Shown here one piece after another: positions 32,826 through 41,120 of a DNA stretch of 64,000 nucleotides (position 1 is the first letter of the stretch; the number at the start of each line of letters is the position of its first letter). This stretch comes from Pseudomonas taiwanensis DSM 21245. Its GTDB lineage: Bacteria; Pseudomonadota; Gammaproteobacteria; Pseudomonadales; Pseudomonadaceae. The stretch is taken from contig NZ_KE384451.1 in assembly GCF_000425785.1 (NCBI RefSeq), forward strand, positions 41,283 through 105,282, in the 5' to 3' direction. A program made the translations under genes and the position numbers. The notes under the pieces were generated by a model. That model saw only the letters and a program-made list of their open reading frames with translations. It was not told the origin of the DNA and searched no databases.

Positions 32826-33284
32826 TCACGGCGAGCCCTCCGCAGCCCCCACCAAAACAGGCACCTGCACCCGATCAATCACCTTCGCGCTGATCGACGG
32901 ATCCAGCAACCGACCCAGCCGGGACAGGTGCCGGTGCCCCATGATGATCAATTCGCACTCCAATTCCTGGGTCTTGGCGACAATCGCCTCGACAGGCTGC
33001 CCGGCAACCATGCAGCCCCGGGCAGCAAAACCAGCTCCTTGCAAAGCCTCTACAGCCTCGGCCACCGCGCGGTCGCCCAAGCGCTGCTCTTCACAGGCAG
33101 CGGGGTATTGCTCCAGTTCTTCGGCGGTGTAAGGCGCGGGTGTGTCGTGCACGGCGAAAGTGGAGTCGATGGCCAGCAGGATATGCAGTTCATGTTCGCC
33201 TGGGCGGCAGTAGCGTTGGGCCAGGGCGAGCAGCCCGGTGGAAGCGGGGGAAGCGTCGATGGCGATGAGTACGGGGCTGGGCAT
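32826..33284 (-). CDS. Universal stress protein (UspA family)
   Basis: A 152-residue Usp-fold protein. VLIAIDASPAS at the N-terminus carries the first-strand Asp. The C-terminal CELIIMGHRHLSRLGRLLDPSISAKVIDRVQVPVLV has the GxxG-like nucleotide region in altered form (GHRHLSRLGRLLDPS for G-2X-G-9X-G-S/T), so ATP binding is plausible. Such proteins respond to stress and starvation. The ATG at 33284 follows an AGGATC site. It is divergent from the LysR gene at 33462. Confidence 0.82.
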   Translation of the reverse strand: MPSPVLIAIDASPASTGLLALAQRYCRPGEHELHILLAIDSTFAVHDTPAPYTAEELEQYPAACEEQRLGDRAVAEAVEALQGAGFAARGCMVAGQPVEAIVAKTQELECELIIMGHRHLSRLGRLLDPSISAKVIDRVQVPVLVGAAEGSP

Positions 33285-33395
33285 GTGCGATCCTTGTGGG
33301 GGTGATGTGTTGCCGGCGATGGCGCCGGTACAGCCACTGCATTCCTTATGGCCCATCCGCACGCCGAGATAAATGCCCCATCATGCATGGCCGCA

Positions 33396-33410
33396 TTGCG
33401 TCTGGTGCAA
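33396..33410. promoter_or_regulatory. Candidate LysR operator, copy 1
   Basis: TTGCGTCTGGTGCAA is an imperfect palindrome 51 bp before the LysR ATG at 33462. It shares 13 of 15 bases with the perfect palindrome at 34427-34441 in front of the MFS gene. Confidence 0.6.
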
Positions 33411-33461
33411 TCGTCCGACCTGTTAACATGATGGCCCCCACAGCTGTCACGGAAAACGGTC

Positions 33462-34370
33462 ATGCAACTCCCGGACATGAACCTGCTCGTCGCCCTCGAC
33501 GCCCTGCTTGATGAAGGCAGCGTGGTCGGCGCGGCGCAACGCATGAACCTGAGCCCGGCGGCGATGAGCCGGACCCTGGGGCGGATTCGTGATGCGCTGG
33601 GCGATCCGATCCTGGTGCGTGCCGGCCGTGGTCTGGTGCCGACGCCCCGGGCACTGGCCCTGCGCGAGCAGGTCAGCCAGCTGGTGGAACAGGCCGGGCA
33701 GGTGTTTCGCAATGGCGACGATGTCGACCTGCCAAGCCTCGACCGGGCCTTCAACATTCGCACCAATGACCTGTTCATCGCTCTGTATGGCGCCCGTCTG
33801 CTGCACAAGATGCACGAGCAGGCGCCGCGCACCGTCTTGCGTTTCGTTCCGGAAAGCCCCGGGGGCGATGACGACAGCGTGCTACGTGATGGGCGCACTG
33901 ACCTGATCATCAGCTCGACCGTGGACTTGGGTCCGGAAATCAAGGTACAGAGTCTGTTTCATACGCATTACGTTGGGCTGGCGCGCAGCGACCACCCGAT
34001 TTTCCAGCAACCGATCACGCCGCTGAGCTTTGCCAGTTATCCACAGATCAGCGTGTCGCGGCGTGGCCGTGCCAATGGGCCGATCGACGTCGAACTGGCC
34101 AACTTCAAGGTGGAGCGGCGGGTGGCATTGATCACCCCCAGTTTCCACTCGGCACTGTTCTCGCTGCCGGACTCGAACCTGATCCTGCCGATGCCGGCCA
34201 ATATTCTCAGCAGTGTGGAGAGGCTGGGGTTGCCCCTGCGCTCGTTCGAAATTCCAGTGCCGCTGGAGCGGGTGAACGTGATGCAGGCGTGGCATCCGCG
34301 GTTTCACAACGACCCGGCGCACCGCTGGTTGCGGCAAACCCTCAAGGCTTGCTGCAACATCGACCCTTGA
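33462..34370 (+). CDS. LysR-family regulator of the downstream MFS efflux operon
   Basis: A 302-residue LysR regulator. The HTH at residues 1-60 (DMNLLVALDALLDEGSVVGAAQRMNLSPAAMSRTLGRIRDALGDPILVRAGRGLVPT) and the downstream domain place it in the NodD/LinR-like LysR branch. It precedes the MFS-HlyD-NodT operon on the same strand, with a 159-bp gap that holds a copy of the palindrome also found before this gene. Autoregulation plus control of the pump is therefore likely. Confidence 0.85.
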   Translation: MQLPDMNLLVALDALLDEGSVVGAAQRMNLSPAAMSRTLGRIRDALGDPILVRAGRGLVPTPRALALREQVSQLVEQAGQVFRNGDDVDLPSLDRAFNIRTNDLFIALYGARLLHKMHEQAPRTVLRFVPESPGGDDDSVLRDGRTDLIISSTVDLGPEIKVQSLFHTHYVGLARSDHPIFQQPITPLSFASYPQISVSRRGRANGPIDVELANFKVERRVALITPSFHSALFSLPDSNLILPMPANILSSVERLGLPLRSFEIPVPLERVNVMQAWHPRFHNDPAHRWLRQTLKACCNIDP

Positions 34371-34426
34371 TGCTCACGTCGCTCGCTTCGCAGGTAGCTC
34401 CGCGAAAGTACGCACTGCTCCAACGA

Positions 34427-34441
34427 TTGCGTCTGACGCAA
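34427..34441. promoter_or_regulatory. Candidate LysR operator, copy 2
   Basis: TTGCGTC-T-GACGCAA is a perfect 7-1-7 palindrome, containing T-N11-A, 89 bp before the start of the MFS gene. Confidence 0.65.
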
Positions 34442-34529
34442 CATAAAACTGCCAATAAGTCGATTTTCGTCAGCATTCGACTTTCATAGACTTCTCCAGC
34501 CCGAAATTTGTTGCTGGAGATGTCACCCC

Positions 34530-36071
34530 GTGAGTTCCCTGTCTGCGCCCGCCACCGCGATAGTCGCCGCCCCAGCGCCGGCCGCGCCCGTGCAGACGGC
34601 GTTCGGCCTGCGGGTGGTGGTTGGCCTGTTCGGTGTACTGCTGGCGGTGCTGTGTGCCGGTCTGAACGAGTCGGTGACCAAGATTTCCCTGGCCGATATT
34701 CGTGGCGCGATGGGCATCGGTGCCGACGAGGGCGCCTGGTTGCTGGCGGTCTACAGCGCGGCATCGGTTTCGGCCATGGCCTTCGCGCCGTGGTTGGCCA
34801 CCACCTTCTCCTTGCGCCGCTTCACCATGACCGCAGTCGGCCTGTTCGCCGTGCTCGGTCTGCTCCAGCCGTTCGCCCCGAACCTGCACAGCCTGATGCT
34901 GTTGCGCATACTCCAGGGCTTCGCTTCCGGCGCGTTGCCACCGATGCTGATGAGCGTGGCGCTTCGCTTCCTGCCGCCGGGCATCAAGGTCTATGGTCTG
35001 GCGTGCTACGCACTGACCGCCACCTTCGGGCCCAATCTCGGCACGCCGCTGGCCGGGCTGTGGACCGAATATGTCGGTTGGCAGTGGGCGTTCTGGCAGA
35101 TCATCCTGCCCTCGGCCGTGGCAATGTTCTGCGTCGGCTGGGGCCTGCCGCAGGACCCGCTGCGCCTGGAACGCTTCAAACAGTTCGACTGGCGTGGCGT
35201 GGTGCTGGGCTTGCCGGCGATCAGTTGCATCGTGCTGGGGCTGTCGTTGGGCGACCGTTGGGGGTGGTTCGATTCCCCGTTGATCTGCTGGCTGCTGGGC
35301 GGCGGCCTGCTGTTGCTGGTGCTGTTCATGTACAACGAATGGTCCGAGCCACTGCCGTTCTTCCAGTTGCGCATGTTGCAGCGGCGCAACCTGAGCTTCG
35401 CCCTGTTGACCCTGGCGGGTGTGCTGATCGTGCTCTCTGGTGTGGGCAGCATTCCATCGGCCTACCTTGCGCAGATCCAGGGTTATCGCCCTGCGCAGAC
35501 CAGCCCGCTGATGATGCTGGTGGCCATGCCGCAACTGATCGCCCTGCCGCTGACGGCAGCGCTGTGCAATATCCGTGCGGTCGATTGTCGCTGGGTGCTG
35601 GGCATTGGATTGGCCATGCTGGCGATGTCCTGTGTCGGCAGTAGCCTGCTGACCTCCGAATGGATTCGCGGCGATTTCTACCCCTACTACCTGCTGCAGG
35701 TGTTCGGCCAGCCGATGGCGGTACTGCCGTTGCTGATGTTGTCCACCAACGGCATGACCCCGCAGGAAGGCCCCTTCGCCTCGAGCTGGTTCAACACCGT
35801 CAAAGGCCTCGCCGCCGTGATCGCCACAGGCCTGCTGGATGCGCTTGGCACCCTGCGTCGACATTTCCATTCCAACCACCTGGTGGACAGCCTGGGCAAT
35901 GCCCCGCTGATCGACGACAACACCGCAGGCCTGGCCGGGCGCATTCACGAGCAGGCGCAGGTGCTGACCTGCGCTGACCTTTACCTGGTCATGGCCTGTA
36001 TCGCCGTGGCGCTGATCTGCCTGATTCCTTTCGTGCCTACCCGGGTCTATCCACCGCGTGCGGTGGCCTGA
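34530..36071 (+). CDS. EmrB/QacA-type MFS drug exporter (DHA2, 14 TM)
   Basis: A 513-residue inner-membrane exporter with about 14 hydrophobic helices. GADEGAWLLAVYSAASVSAMAFAPWLATTF is the DHA2 helix 1-2 segment, and LGTPLAGLWTEYVGWQWAFWQIILPSA is motif C/D2. It starts with GTG at 34530 (MSSLSAPATAIV), preceded by GGAG. With the EmrA-type adaptor and NodT lipoprotein that follow, it makes a tripartite pump across both membranes. The substrate is not predictable. Control by the upstream LysR is suggested by shared palindromes. Confidence 0.9.
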   Translation: MSSLSAPATAIVAAPAPAAPVQTAFGLRVVVGLFGVLLAVLCAGLNESVTKISLADIRGAMGIGADEGAWLLAVYSAASVSAMAFAPWLATTFSLRRFTMTAVGLFAVLGLLQPFAPNLHSLMLLRILQGFASGALPPMLMSVALRFLPPGIKVYGLACYALTATFGPNLGTPLAGLWTEYVGWQWAFWQIILPSAVAMFCVGWGLPQDPLRLERFKQFDWRGVVLGLPAISCIVLGLSLGDRWGWFDSPLICWLLGGGLLLLVLFMYNEWSEPLPFFQLRMLQRRNLSFALLTLAGVLIVLSGVGSIPSAYLAQIQGYRPAQTSPLMMLVAMPQLIALPLTAALCNIRAVDCRWVLGIGLAMLAMSCVGSSLLTSEWIRGDFYPYYLLQVFGQPMAVLPLLMLSTNGMTPQEGPFASSWFNTVKGLAAVIATGLLDALGTLRRHFHSNHLVDSLGNAPLIDDNTAGLAGRIHEQAQVLTCADLYLVMACIAVALICLIPFVPTRVYPPRAVA

Positions 36072-36099
36072 ACCCTGGATGAATTCGAGAACGCTGAAA

Positions 36100-37161
36100 A
36101 TGAGCAACAACCGCAAGACTATCGTGATCGGCTCGGTGCTGGCCGTGGCTGTGCTGGCCGGCATCGTCGGCCCCTGGATGCTGGGCAGCGATCATCGTCA
36201 GAGCACCAATGACGCCTATGTGACCGCCGACTACACCGTGGTCGCCCCCAAGGTCGCAGGGTTCATCAAGGACGTACGGGTGGAAGACAACCAGCAGGTT
36301 CACGCTGGCCAACTGTTGGCGACCATCGATGACCGCGATTATCGAGCCGCACTCGATGCCGCCCAGGCGCAGTTGTTGGTGGCCAAGGCGCAGAGCGCCG
36401 ATGCCCGCGCAACGCTCGATCGGCAGGCGGCCCTGATCGCTCAGGCTGAAGCGGCCGTCAAGGCCGCCCAGGCCGAGGCAGCTTTCGCCGACCATGAAGT
36501 CAATCGCTACAGTCGCCTCGCCGAACAGGGCGCCGGAACCGTGCAGAACGCCCAGCAGGCGCGCAGCCGGGTCGACCAGGCCCGTGCTCGCCTGGCCAAT
36601 GCCCAGGCTGCGCTGGTGGCCACGCGCAAGCAGGTCGATGTTCTCACCGCCCAGGTCGCCAGTGCCGATGGCCAGCTCAAACGCGCCGAGGCAGGTCTGG
36701 AAAAAGCCCAGCTGGATCTCTCCTACACCCGTATCACCGCCCCCGTCGACGGCATGGTGGGCGAGCGCGCGGTGCGGGTTGGCGCTTACGTCAATCCAGG
36801 CGCGCGGCTGCTGTCGGTGGTGCCGCTGGAGCGCGCCTACGTCGTGGGCAACTTCCAGGAGACCCAGCTGACCCATGTGCAGCCAGGGCAGCCGGTGAGC
36901 ATCAGCGTCGATACCTTTTCCGGTGAAACCCTCAAAGGCCACGTCCAGAGCATTGCCCCGGCCACAGGCGTGACTTTCGCCGCTGTGAAACCTGACAACG
37001 CCACTGGCAACTTCACCAAGGTCGTGCAGCGTATTCCGGTGAAGATTGTGTTCGAAGATGGCCAGCCGCTGCTTGCCCGCCTGCGCGTGGGCATGTCGGT
37101 GGAGGCGACCATCGACACCCATGGCGACAAGTTCGAAGGCAAAGAGGTCAGTGCGCGATGA
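36100..37161 (+). CDS. EmrA-type HlyD membrane fusion protein
   Basis: A 353-residue adaptor with one N-terminal helix (about 9-28). The lipoyl halves are VVAPKVAGFIKDVRVEDNQQVHAGQLLATID (about 46-76) and YTRITAPVDGMVGERAVRVGAYVNPGARLL (about 208-237). A long coiled-coil hairpin of Ala/Gln-rich helices (about 80-205) and a beta-barrel domain complete it. The long hairpin is typical of EmrA, which works with MFS pumps. The ATG at 36100 (MSNNRKTIVIG) was chosen over one at 36058 that overlaps the MFS gene. The stop overlaps the next gene (ATGA). Confidence 0.9.
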   Translation: MSNNRKTIVIGSVLAVAVLAGIVGPWMLGSDHRQSTNDAYVTADYTVVAPKVAGFIKDVRVEDNQQVHAGQLLATIDDRDYRAALDAAQAQLLVAKAQSADARATLDRQAALIAQAEAAVKAAQAEAAFADHEVNRYSRLAEQGAGTVQNAQQARSRVDQARARLANAQAALVATRKQVDVLTAQVASADGQLKRAEAGLEKAQLDLSYTRITAPVDGMVGERAVRVGAYVNPGARLLSVVPLERAYVVGNFQETQLTHVQPGQPVSISVDTFSGETLKGHVQSIAPATGVTFAAVKPDNATGNFTKVVQRIPVKIVFEDGQPLLARLRVGMSVEATIDTHGDKFEGKEVSAR

Positions 37162-38606
37162 AACCGGCCTTGCGTTTGAGCCCCGTGTTGCTGGCTGTGG
37201 TGCTGGCCGGCTGCACCCTCGGGCCGGATTTCCAGCGTCCGGATAGCCAGGCGCCACAGAACTGGGCGTCATTGCAGGGTGACGCTGCTCCCAGCCAGCC
37301 GCAGGCCGAACCTATGGAATTACGCTGGTGGGATAGCTTTAACGACGCCCGCCTGAGTGCCTTGATCCAGAAAGTCGCCGAGCGCAACCTCGACCTGCAG
37401 ATGGCCAGTGCTCGCCTTGTGCAAAGCCGTGCGCTGCGCAGTACGGTGGCCGCCGATGAAGCACCGTCTGTGGACGTCGACGCAGGCTACAGCCGCGCCC
37501 GTAACAGCGCCGAGGGGCTGAGCGACCCGTCCGGCAACGCCGGCAAGTCTGCGTTCAACCTGTGGCAGGGCGATTTGGTCGCGGGTTGGGAACTGGACCT
37601 GTGGGGTCGCGTACGCCGCCAGGTGGAGGCTGCCGATGCCACAGTCGAGGTGGCCGAGAACGACCGTCGCGCTGTGCTGCTGGCCCTGCTGTCCGAAACG
37701 GCCGGCAACTACATCCAGCTACGTGCCGTGCAGCACACGTTGGCGGTGACCCAGGACAACCTGGAGGTGGCACGGCACAGCCTGAAACTGTCCGAGGACC
37801 GCCAGGCCGAAGGGGTGGCCACCCGACTCGACGTCGCCCAGGCCAGCGCCCAGGTGGCTTCGATCGAGGCACGCCTGCCTAGCCTCCAAGCCAGGCGCGA
37901 TGACCTGATCAACGCCCTCAGCTTGCTGGCCGCCGAACCGCCACGCAGCTTGCAGGCCGAGTTGCTGGAGGGAGGTGAGCTGCCGACGCCGCGACAGAGG
38001 TTTGCCATTGGCCTGCCGTCAGAGTTGGCCGAGCGACGCCCGGATATCCGGCTTGCCGAAGCCCGCCTGCATGTCGCCACGGCCAGCATCGGTGTGGCCA
38101 AGGCCGACTTCTACCCGAGCATACGGCTGTCGGGCAGCATGGGTTTTCAGGCCATGCAACTGTCGGACTTCGGTAGTTGGGATTCGCGGCGTTTCGCCTT
38201 TGGTCCGCAATTGTCGCTGCCGATCTTCGAAGGCGGCAGGCTCAAGGGCACCTTGGAATTGCGCGAGGCGCAGCAACAGGAGGCCGCGCTGAACTACCGC
38301 AAGGTCGTGCTCGGTGCCTGGCATGAAATCGACGATGTACTGCGTCTGTACAACGCCAGCCAGTTGCGTCGCGACCACCTGGCCGAAGCGGTGCGGCAGA
38401 ACCGCATCGCCCTGGAGACTGCCCAGCGTCAGTACGTGGAAGGGGCGGTGGACTTTCTCAATGTGTTGAGCGTGCAGGGTGCCCTGTTAGCCAGTGAAGA
38501 GCAGTGGATCGACAGTTCGGCTGCGGTTTCCCAAGCGTTGGTTGGCCTATACAAAGCCCTGGGTGGAGGGTGGCAGGCATTCGATATGCAGCCGCATAAA
38601 GCATGA
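37158..38606 (+). CDS. NodT-family outer-membrane efflux lipoprotein
   Basis: A 482-residue outer-membrane factor with lipobox LAGC at about residues 15-18 (VLAVVLAGCTLGPDFQRP). Two OEP repeats follow, with AGWELDLWGRVRRQVEAADATVE and FAFGPQLSLPIFEGGRLKGTLELRE. It gives the exit duct for the EmrAB-like pair, with which it overlaps by 4 bp. Only about 25-30% resemblance by eye to the NodT gene at 27806, so the two efflux operons are separate systems. Confidence 0.9.
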   Translation: MKPALRLSPVLLAVVLAGCTLGPDFQRPDSQAPQNWASLQGDAAPSQPQAEPMELRWWDSFNDARLSALIQKVAERNLDLQMASARLVQSRALRSTVAADEAPSVDVDAGYSRARNSAEGLSDPSGNAGKSAFNLWQGDLVAGWELDLWGRVRRQVEAADATVEVAENDRRAVLLALLSETAGNYIQLRAVQHTLAVTQDNLEVARHSLKLSEDRQAEGVATRLDVAQASAQVASIEARLPSLQARRDDLINALSLLAAEPPRSLQAELLEGGELPTPRQRFAIGLPSELAERRPDIRLAEARLHVATASIGVAKADFYPSIRLSGSMGFQAMQLSDFGSWDSRRFAFGPQLSLPIFEGGRLKGTLELREAQQQEAALNYRKVVLGAWHEIDDVLRLYNASQLRRDHLAEAVRQNRIALETAQRQYVEGAVDFLNVLSVQGALLASEEQWIDSSAAVSQALVGLYKALGGGWQAFDMQPHKA

Positions 38607-38687
38607 GGATTGGCGCCGCCGCTGCTTTGAGGGAGGGGCCCTGTGTCTTGGAAGGGCTGCACAGCAGCCCCCCATGACGGCATGGGC

Positions 38688-39512
38688 TCAAAGCGGACGC
38701 AAAAGCCCAAAGCGCTTGCGCAACACCCAGTCCAGCATGCGGCGCGGCAGCAGCCGGGCCATCAACGGTAGTGCAGTGCTGCCATTGCCCAATCGCACAA
38801 CGGCGGGCACCTTGCGCTTGCCCGTCGCTGCTAGCACCCCTTTGGCGAACACCGCCGCAGGCGTTGGGCGGTCCTGCGATGCCCGGGCCCGTGCCTGAAC
38901 CTGTTCGCGCAAAGGCCACCACGCCGAGTCCGCTGCCAGCACCTGATCGGCCTGGCGTTGGGCATTGCTGGCGAACTGCGAGGCAATCGCCCCTGGCTGC
39001 ACCTCCATCACCTGAATGCCAAAGGGCGCCAACTCAAGGCGCAAGGCATCGCTCAGCGCGTTCACCGCGGCTTTCGAGGCGCAGTAGGCTCCCGCAAACG
39101 GGGTCACCAGCACGCCTGACACGCTGCCGATGTTCACCACCAGACCACGGGCGCGGCGTAGCAGCGGGAACAGCGCGCGCGTCACGCCGATCACCGCGAA
39201 GACATTGGTTTCGAATTGCTGGCGCAGGGCATCAACCCCACCGTCGAGCAGCGGCCCCATGGCGCCGTAGCCGGCATTGTTGATCAGCATGTCCAGTCGG
39301 CCATGACGGTCCTCCAACTCGTCAGCCAGTCGCTTCAGGGCCTCGCTGTCATTCACATCCAGCTCACGTGCGGCGAAACCGGCTGCGGCCAGCACCGCGA
39401 CGTCTTCGGGCTTGCGGGCGGTGGCCCAGACTTCATAGCCAGCATCGCGGAAGGTATCGGCCAGGGCGCGGCCGATGCCGCTGGAACAACCGGTGATCAG
39501 GACGGTGGGCAT
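38688..39512 (-). CDS. Short-chain dehydrogenase/reductase
   Basis: A 274-residue classical SDR. TGCSSGIGRALADTF (residues 7-21) is the cofactor motif. NNAGYGAMGPLLDGG lies at about 77-91, GSVSGVLVTPFAGAYCASKAAVNAL (about 132-156) has the catalytic Ser, Tyr and Lys, and VMEVQPGAIASQFA follows. The C-terminal ARLLPRRMLDWVLRKRFGL is basic and may touch membranes. The substrate is unknown. It is a single gene on the strand opposite to the efflux operon. Confidence 0.82.
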   Translation of the reverse strand: MPTVLITGCSSGIGRALADTFRDAGYEVWATARKPEDVAVLAAAGFAARELDVNDSEALKRLADELEDRHGRLDMLINNAGYGAMGPLLDGGVDALRQQFETNVFAVIGVTRALFPLLRRARGLVVNIGSVSGVLVTPFAGAYCASKAAVNALSDALRLELAPFGIQVMEVQPGAIASQFASNAQRQADQVLAADSAWWPLREQVQARARASQDRPTPAAVFAKGVLAATGKRKVPAVVRLGNGSTALPLMARLLPRRMLDWVLRKRFGLLRPL

Positions 39513-39599
39513 GCTTGGGACCTGTTGTCAGTGAGTGGGTTATTTCCCGTGCCGCGTCTTCGCGGGTTACCCCGCCGAAGGGCCGGTAGAGGCGACGCA

Positions 39600-40064
39600 T
39601 CAGTTGGCAAATGTACCTTGCAGGTGCTCGGCCCGGAATTCCAGGGTCTGTGGCCGGTACCCCGAGCGCAGCGGCGGAAGTGGCAAGCAGTCTTGCCACT
39701 GTGCCCCCGGCTGCAATTCGCCCGGTCCGCGGTAACGCGGTGCATTGTAGGTATTCTCGGCAAGGTTCACCGTATCGCCAGGGGCGTAGGCTGCCACGCG
39801 CCAACGCAGTTCGGTCAGCGGGACATCGTTGCCGTTTTTCATGGTCACCCGCAGTGCGCGGTCGGCGGGGCATTCTTGCGGTGCGTAGGTCAGGCGCAGG
39901 TCCAGGCGTGCCAACTGCGAGGTTTCACGGTTGTCCTGCCAGGCCACCCACAATGCCACCAGACCCAAGCCGCACACGGCGGCCATGGAAATCGGCAAGG
40001 CCTTGGCCGGGTAGCGCAGCAGCAGGACAAGCCAAGTGAGTATCAGAGCGGCGCCGATAAGCAT
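39600..40064 (-). CDS. Conserved hypothetical membrane-anchored protein
   Basis: A 154-residue protein with two close N-terminal helices (about 2-17 and 24-43) and an extracytoplasmic beta-rich domain (about 48-150). That domain includes LTYAPQECPADRALRVTMKNGNDVPLTELRWRVAAY, which resembles a small Ig-like module. I do not recognise a named family. It has been annotated loosely as 'multidrug transporter' in some pseudomonads, which the sequence does not support. It lies 87 bp upstream of the SDR gene on the same strand. Confidence 0.6.
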   Translation of the reverse strand: MLIGAALILTWLVLLLRYPAKALPISMAAVCGLGLVALWVAWQDNRETSQLARLDLRLTYAPQECPADRALRVTMKNGNDVPLTELRWRVAAYAPGDTVNLAENTYNAPRYRGPGELQPGAQWQDCLPLPPLRSGYRPQTLEFRAEHLQGTFAN

Positions 40065-40267
40065 CAGTCAGTGACCTTCAATGCACAGGTTCATCCATCC
40101 TAGCGGTAAATCGATCCAGCTTGAAGGACGCGACGCTGTCTACGGCACACCTGGCATTTCTGCCAGTTTCGAATGCCTCTCTGCGCTCGTAGCCTTTCTC
40201 CAAGGCGGCACGTTCTCACATGCAGCATCTACTTCATAACGCTTGCGCCGCCGCAGGAGACAAGAAA

Positions 40268-41059
40268 GTGAATTCAAGCAAGGAAAAAGTGGGGCAGTTG
40301 GTTGGACAAATGACTGCCGTGATCAGTGGGCGCGATGCAAGGTTCAAGGCCAGCACGATCAACTATCTGCCAGGCAATGCGGTGTTCGCGATCGACGATG
40401 AAGCCATCGATAACGAGCCATTCATTTATATTCACCTGCCCGAAACGCCAGAGGTGAAAACCTACGATATCGAGCCTCTGGAAGCTGGCAAGGTTTGGGC
40501 GCACCTTGGCATCGAAGGCGCCGGTTACGCGCAGACCGGCAGGCTGGCCATCGAGGTGTTGGGAAGCTCGGGCGAGCCGAAGCAGGCAAGCTTCGACTTC
40601 AAGGGCGGCAACAGCTCGTTTTCGGTGAGCGATGGTCACTTTGAAATCGACAGTCAGGTGAGAACCCTGGCAGCGAAGGCTTCCGGGACCGCCACGGCAC
40701 AGGTAAGCCCGGTCCTTGAAAGCAATGGTGGGTTCACGGCTGATCAAATCCGGCCACTCTACAACTCGGCAGGTGAACTGTCGGGCGTTCTGGTTAGCCA
40801 GCGAGAGGGGCTCAAGGGTGGCCTGGAGGATTTTGGCGCGTTTTTCCTGTTCACTGCTGACAGCGTCACCAATTACTTCGCCGTTGTTGACCGTGGGCTT
40901 TATGCGGGGCAGCCAAGCGGTGGCAACCCGCCGATCGGCAAGTTCGAATACAGACAGGGTCAAAGCCTGCTCATCGAATTCGAGTTTGAATTCACCAGGT
41001 CCGGCAAGAAGTACGTGCTGAACAGCGGGCGAGTCGAGCTCGATCTGCGTCCCAAGTAA
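40268..41059 (+). CDS. Hypothetical protein of unknown family
   Basis: A 263-residue soluble protein, probably beta-rich, with no signal or membrane segment and no domain I recognise. Visible segments include FKASTINYLPGNAVFAIDDEAI, IYIHLPETPEVKTYDIEPL and a C-terminal GQSLLIEFEFEFTRSGKKYVLNSGRVELDL. I chose the GTG at 40268 because AGGAGA stands 7 nt before it; an ATG at 40220 lacks a ribosome site. It stands alone, bounded by a 3' terminator shared with algA. GC is slightly lower than in the neighbours, which suggests an accessory gene. Confidence 0.6.
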   Translation: MNSSKEKVGQLVGQMTAVISGRDARFKASTINYLPGNAVFAIDDEAIDNEPFIYIHLPETPEVKTYDIEPLEAGKVWAHLGIEGAGYAQTGRLAIEVLGSSGEPKQASFDFKGGNSSFSVSDGHFEIDSQVRTLAAKASGTATAQVSPVLESNGGFTADQIRPLYNSAGELSGVLVSQREGLKGGLEDFGAFFLFTADSVTNYFAVVDRGLYAGQPSGGNPPIGKFEYRQGQSLLIEFEFEFTRSGKKYVLNSGRVELDLRPK

Positions 41060-41071
41060 CGCCGCATTGAA

Positions 41072-41105
41072 AAAGCCCCGTGGTCGTCCAAGGCCACGGG
41101 GCTTT
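41072..41105. terminator. Bidirectional intrinsic terminator at the end of the alginate operon
   Basis: AAAGCCCCGTGG (41072-41083) pairs perfectly with CCACGGGGCTTT (41094-41105) over a 10-nt loop. T-rich sequence follows rightward (CTTT), and an A run on the other side gives T residues leftward. It ends both algA and the hypothetical gene. Confidence 0.85.
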
Positions 41106-41120
41106 CTTTACGTCCGCTAT

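Noticed and set aside
34470..36164. 564-codon leftward open frame antisense to the MFS gene
   Set aside because: Gln/His/Arg-rich translation typical of an antisense shadow; the MFS exporter on the plus strand is clear.
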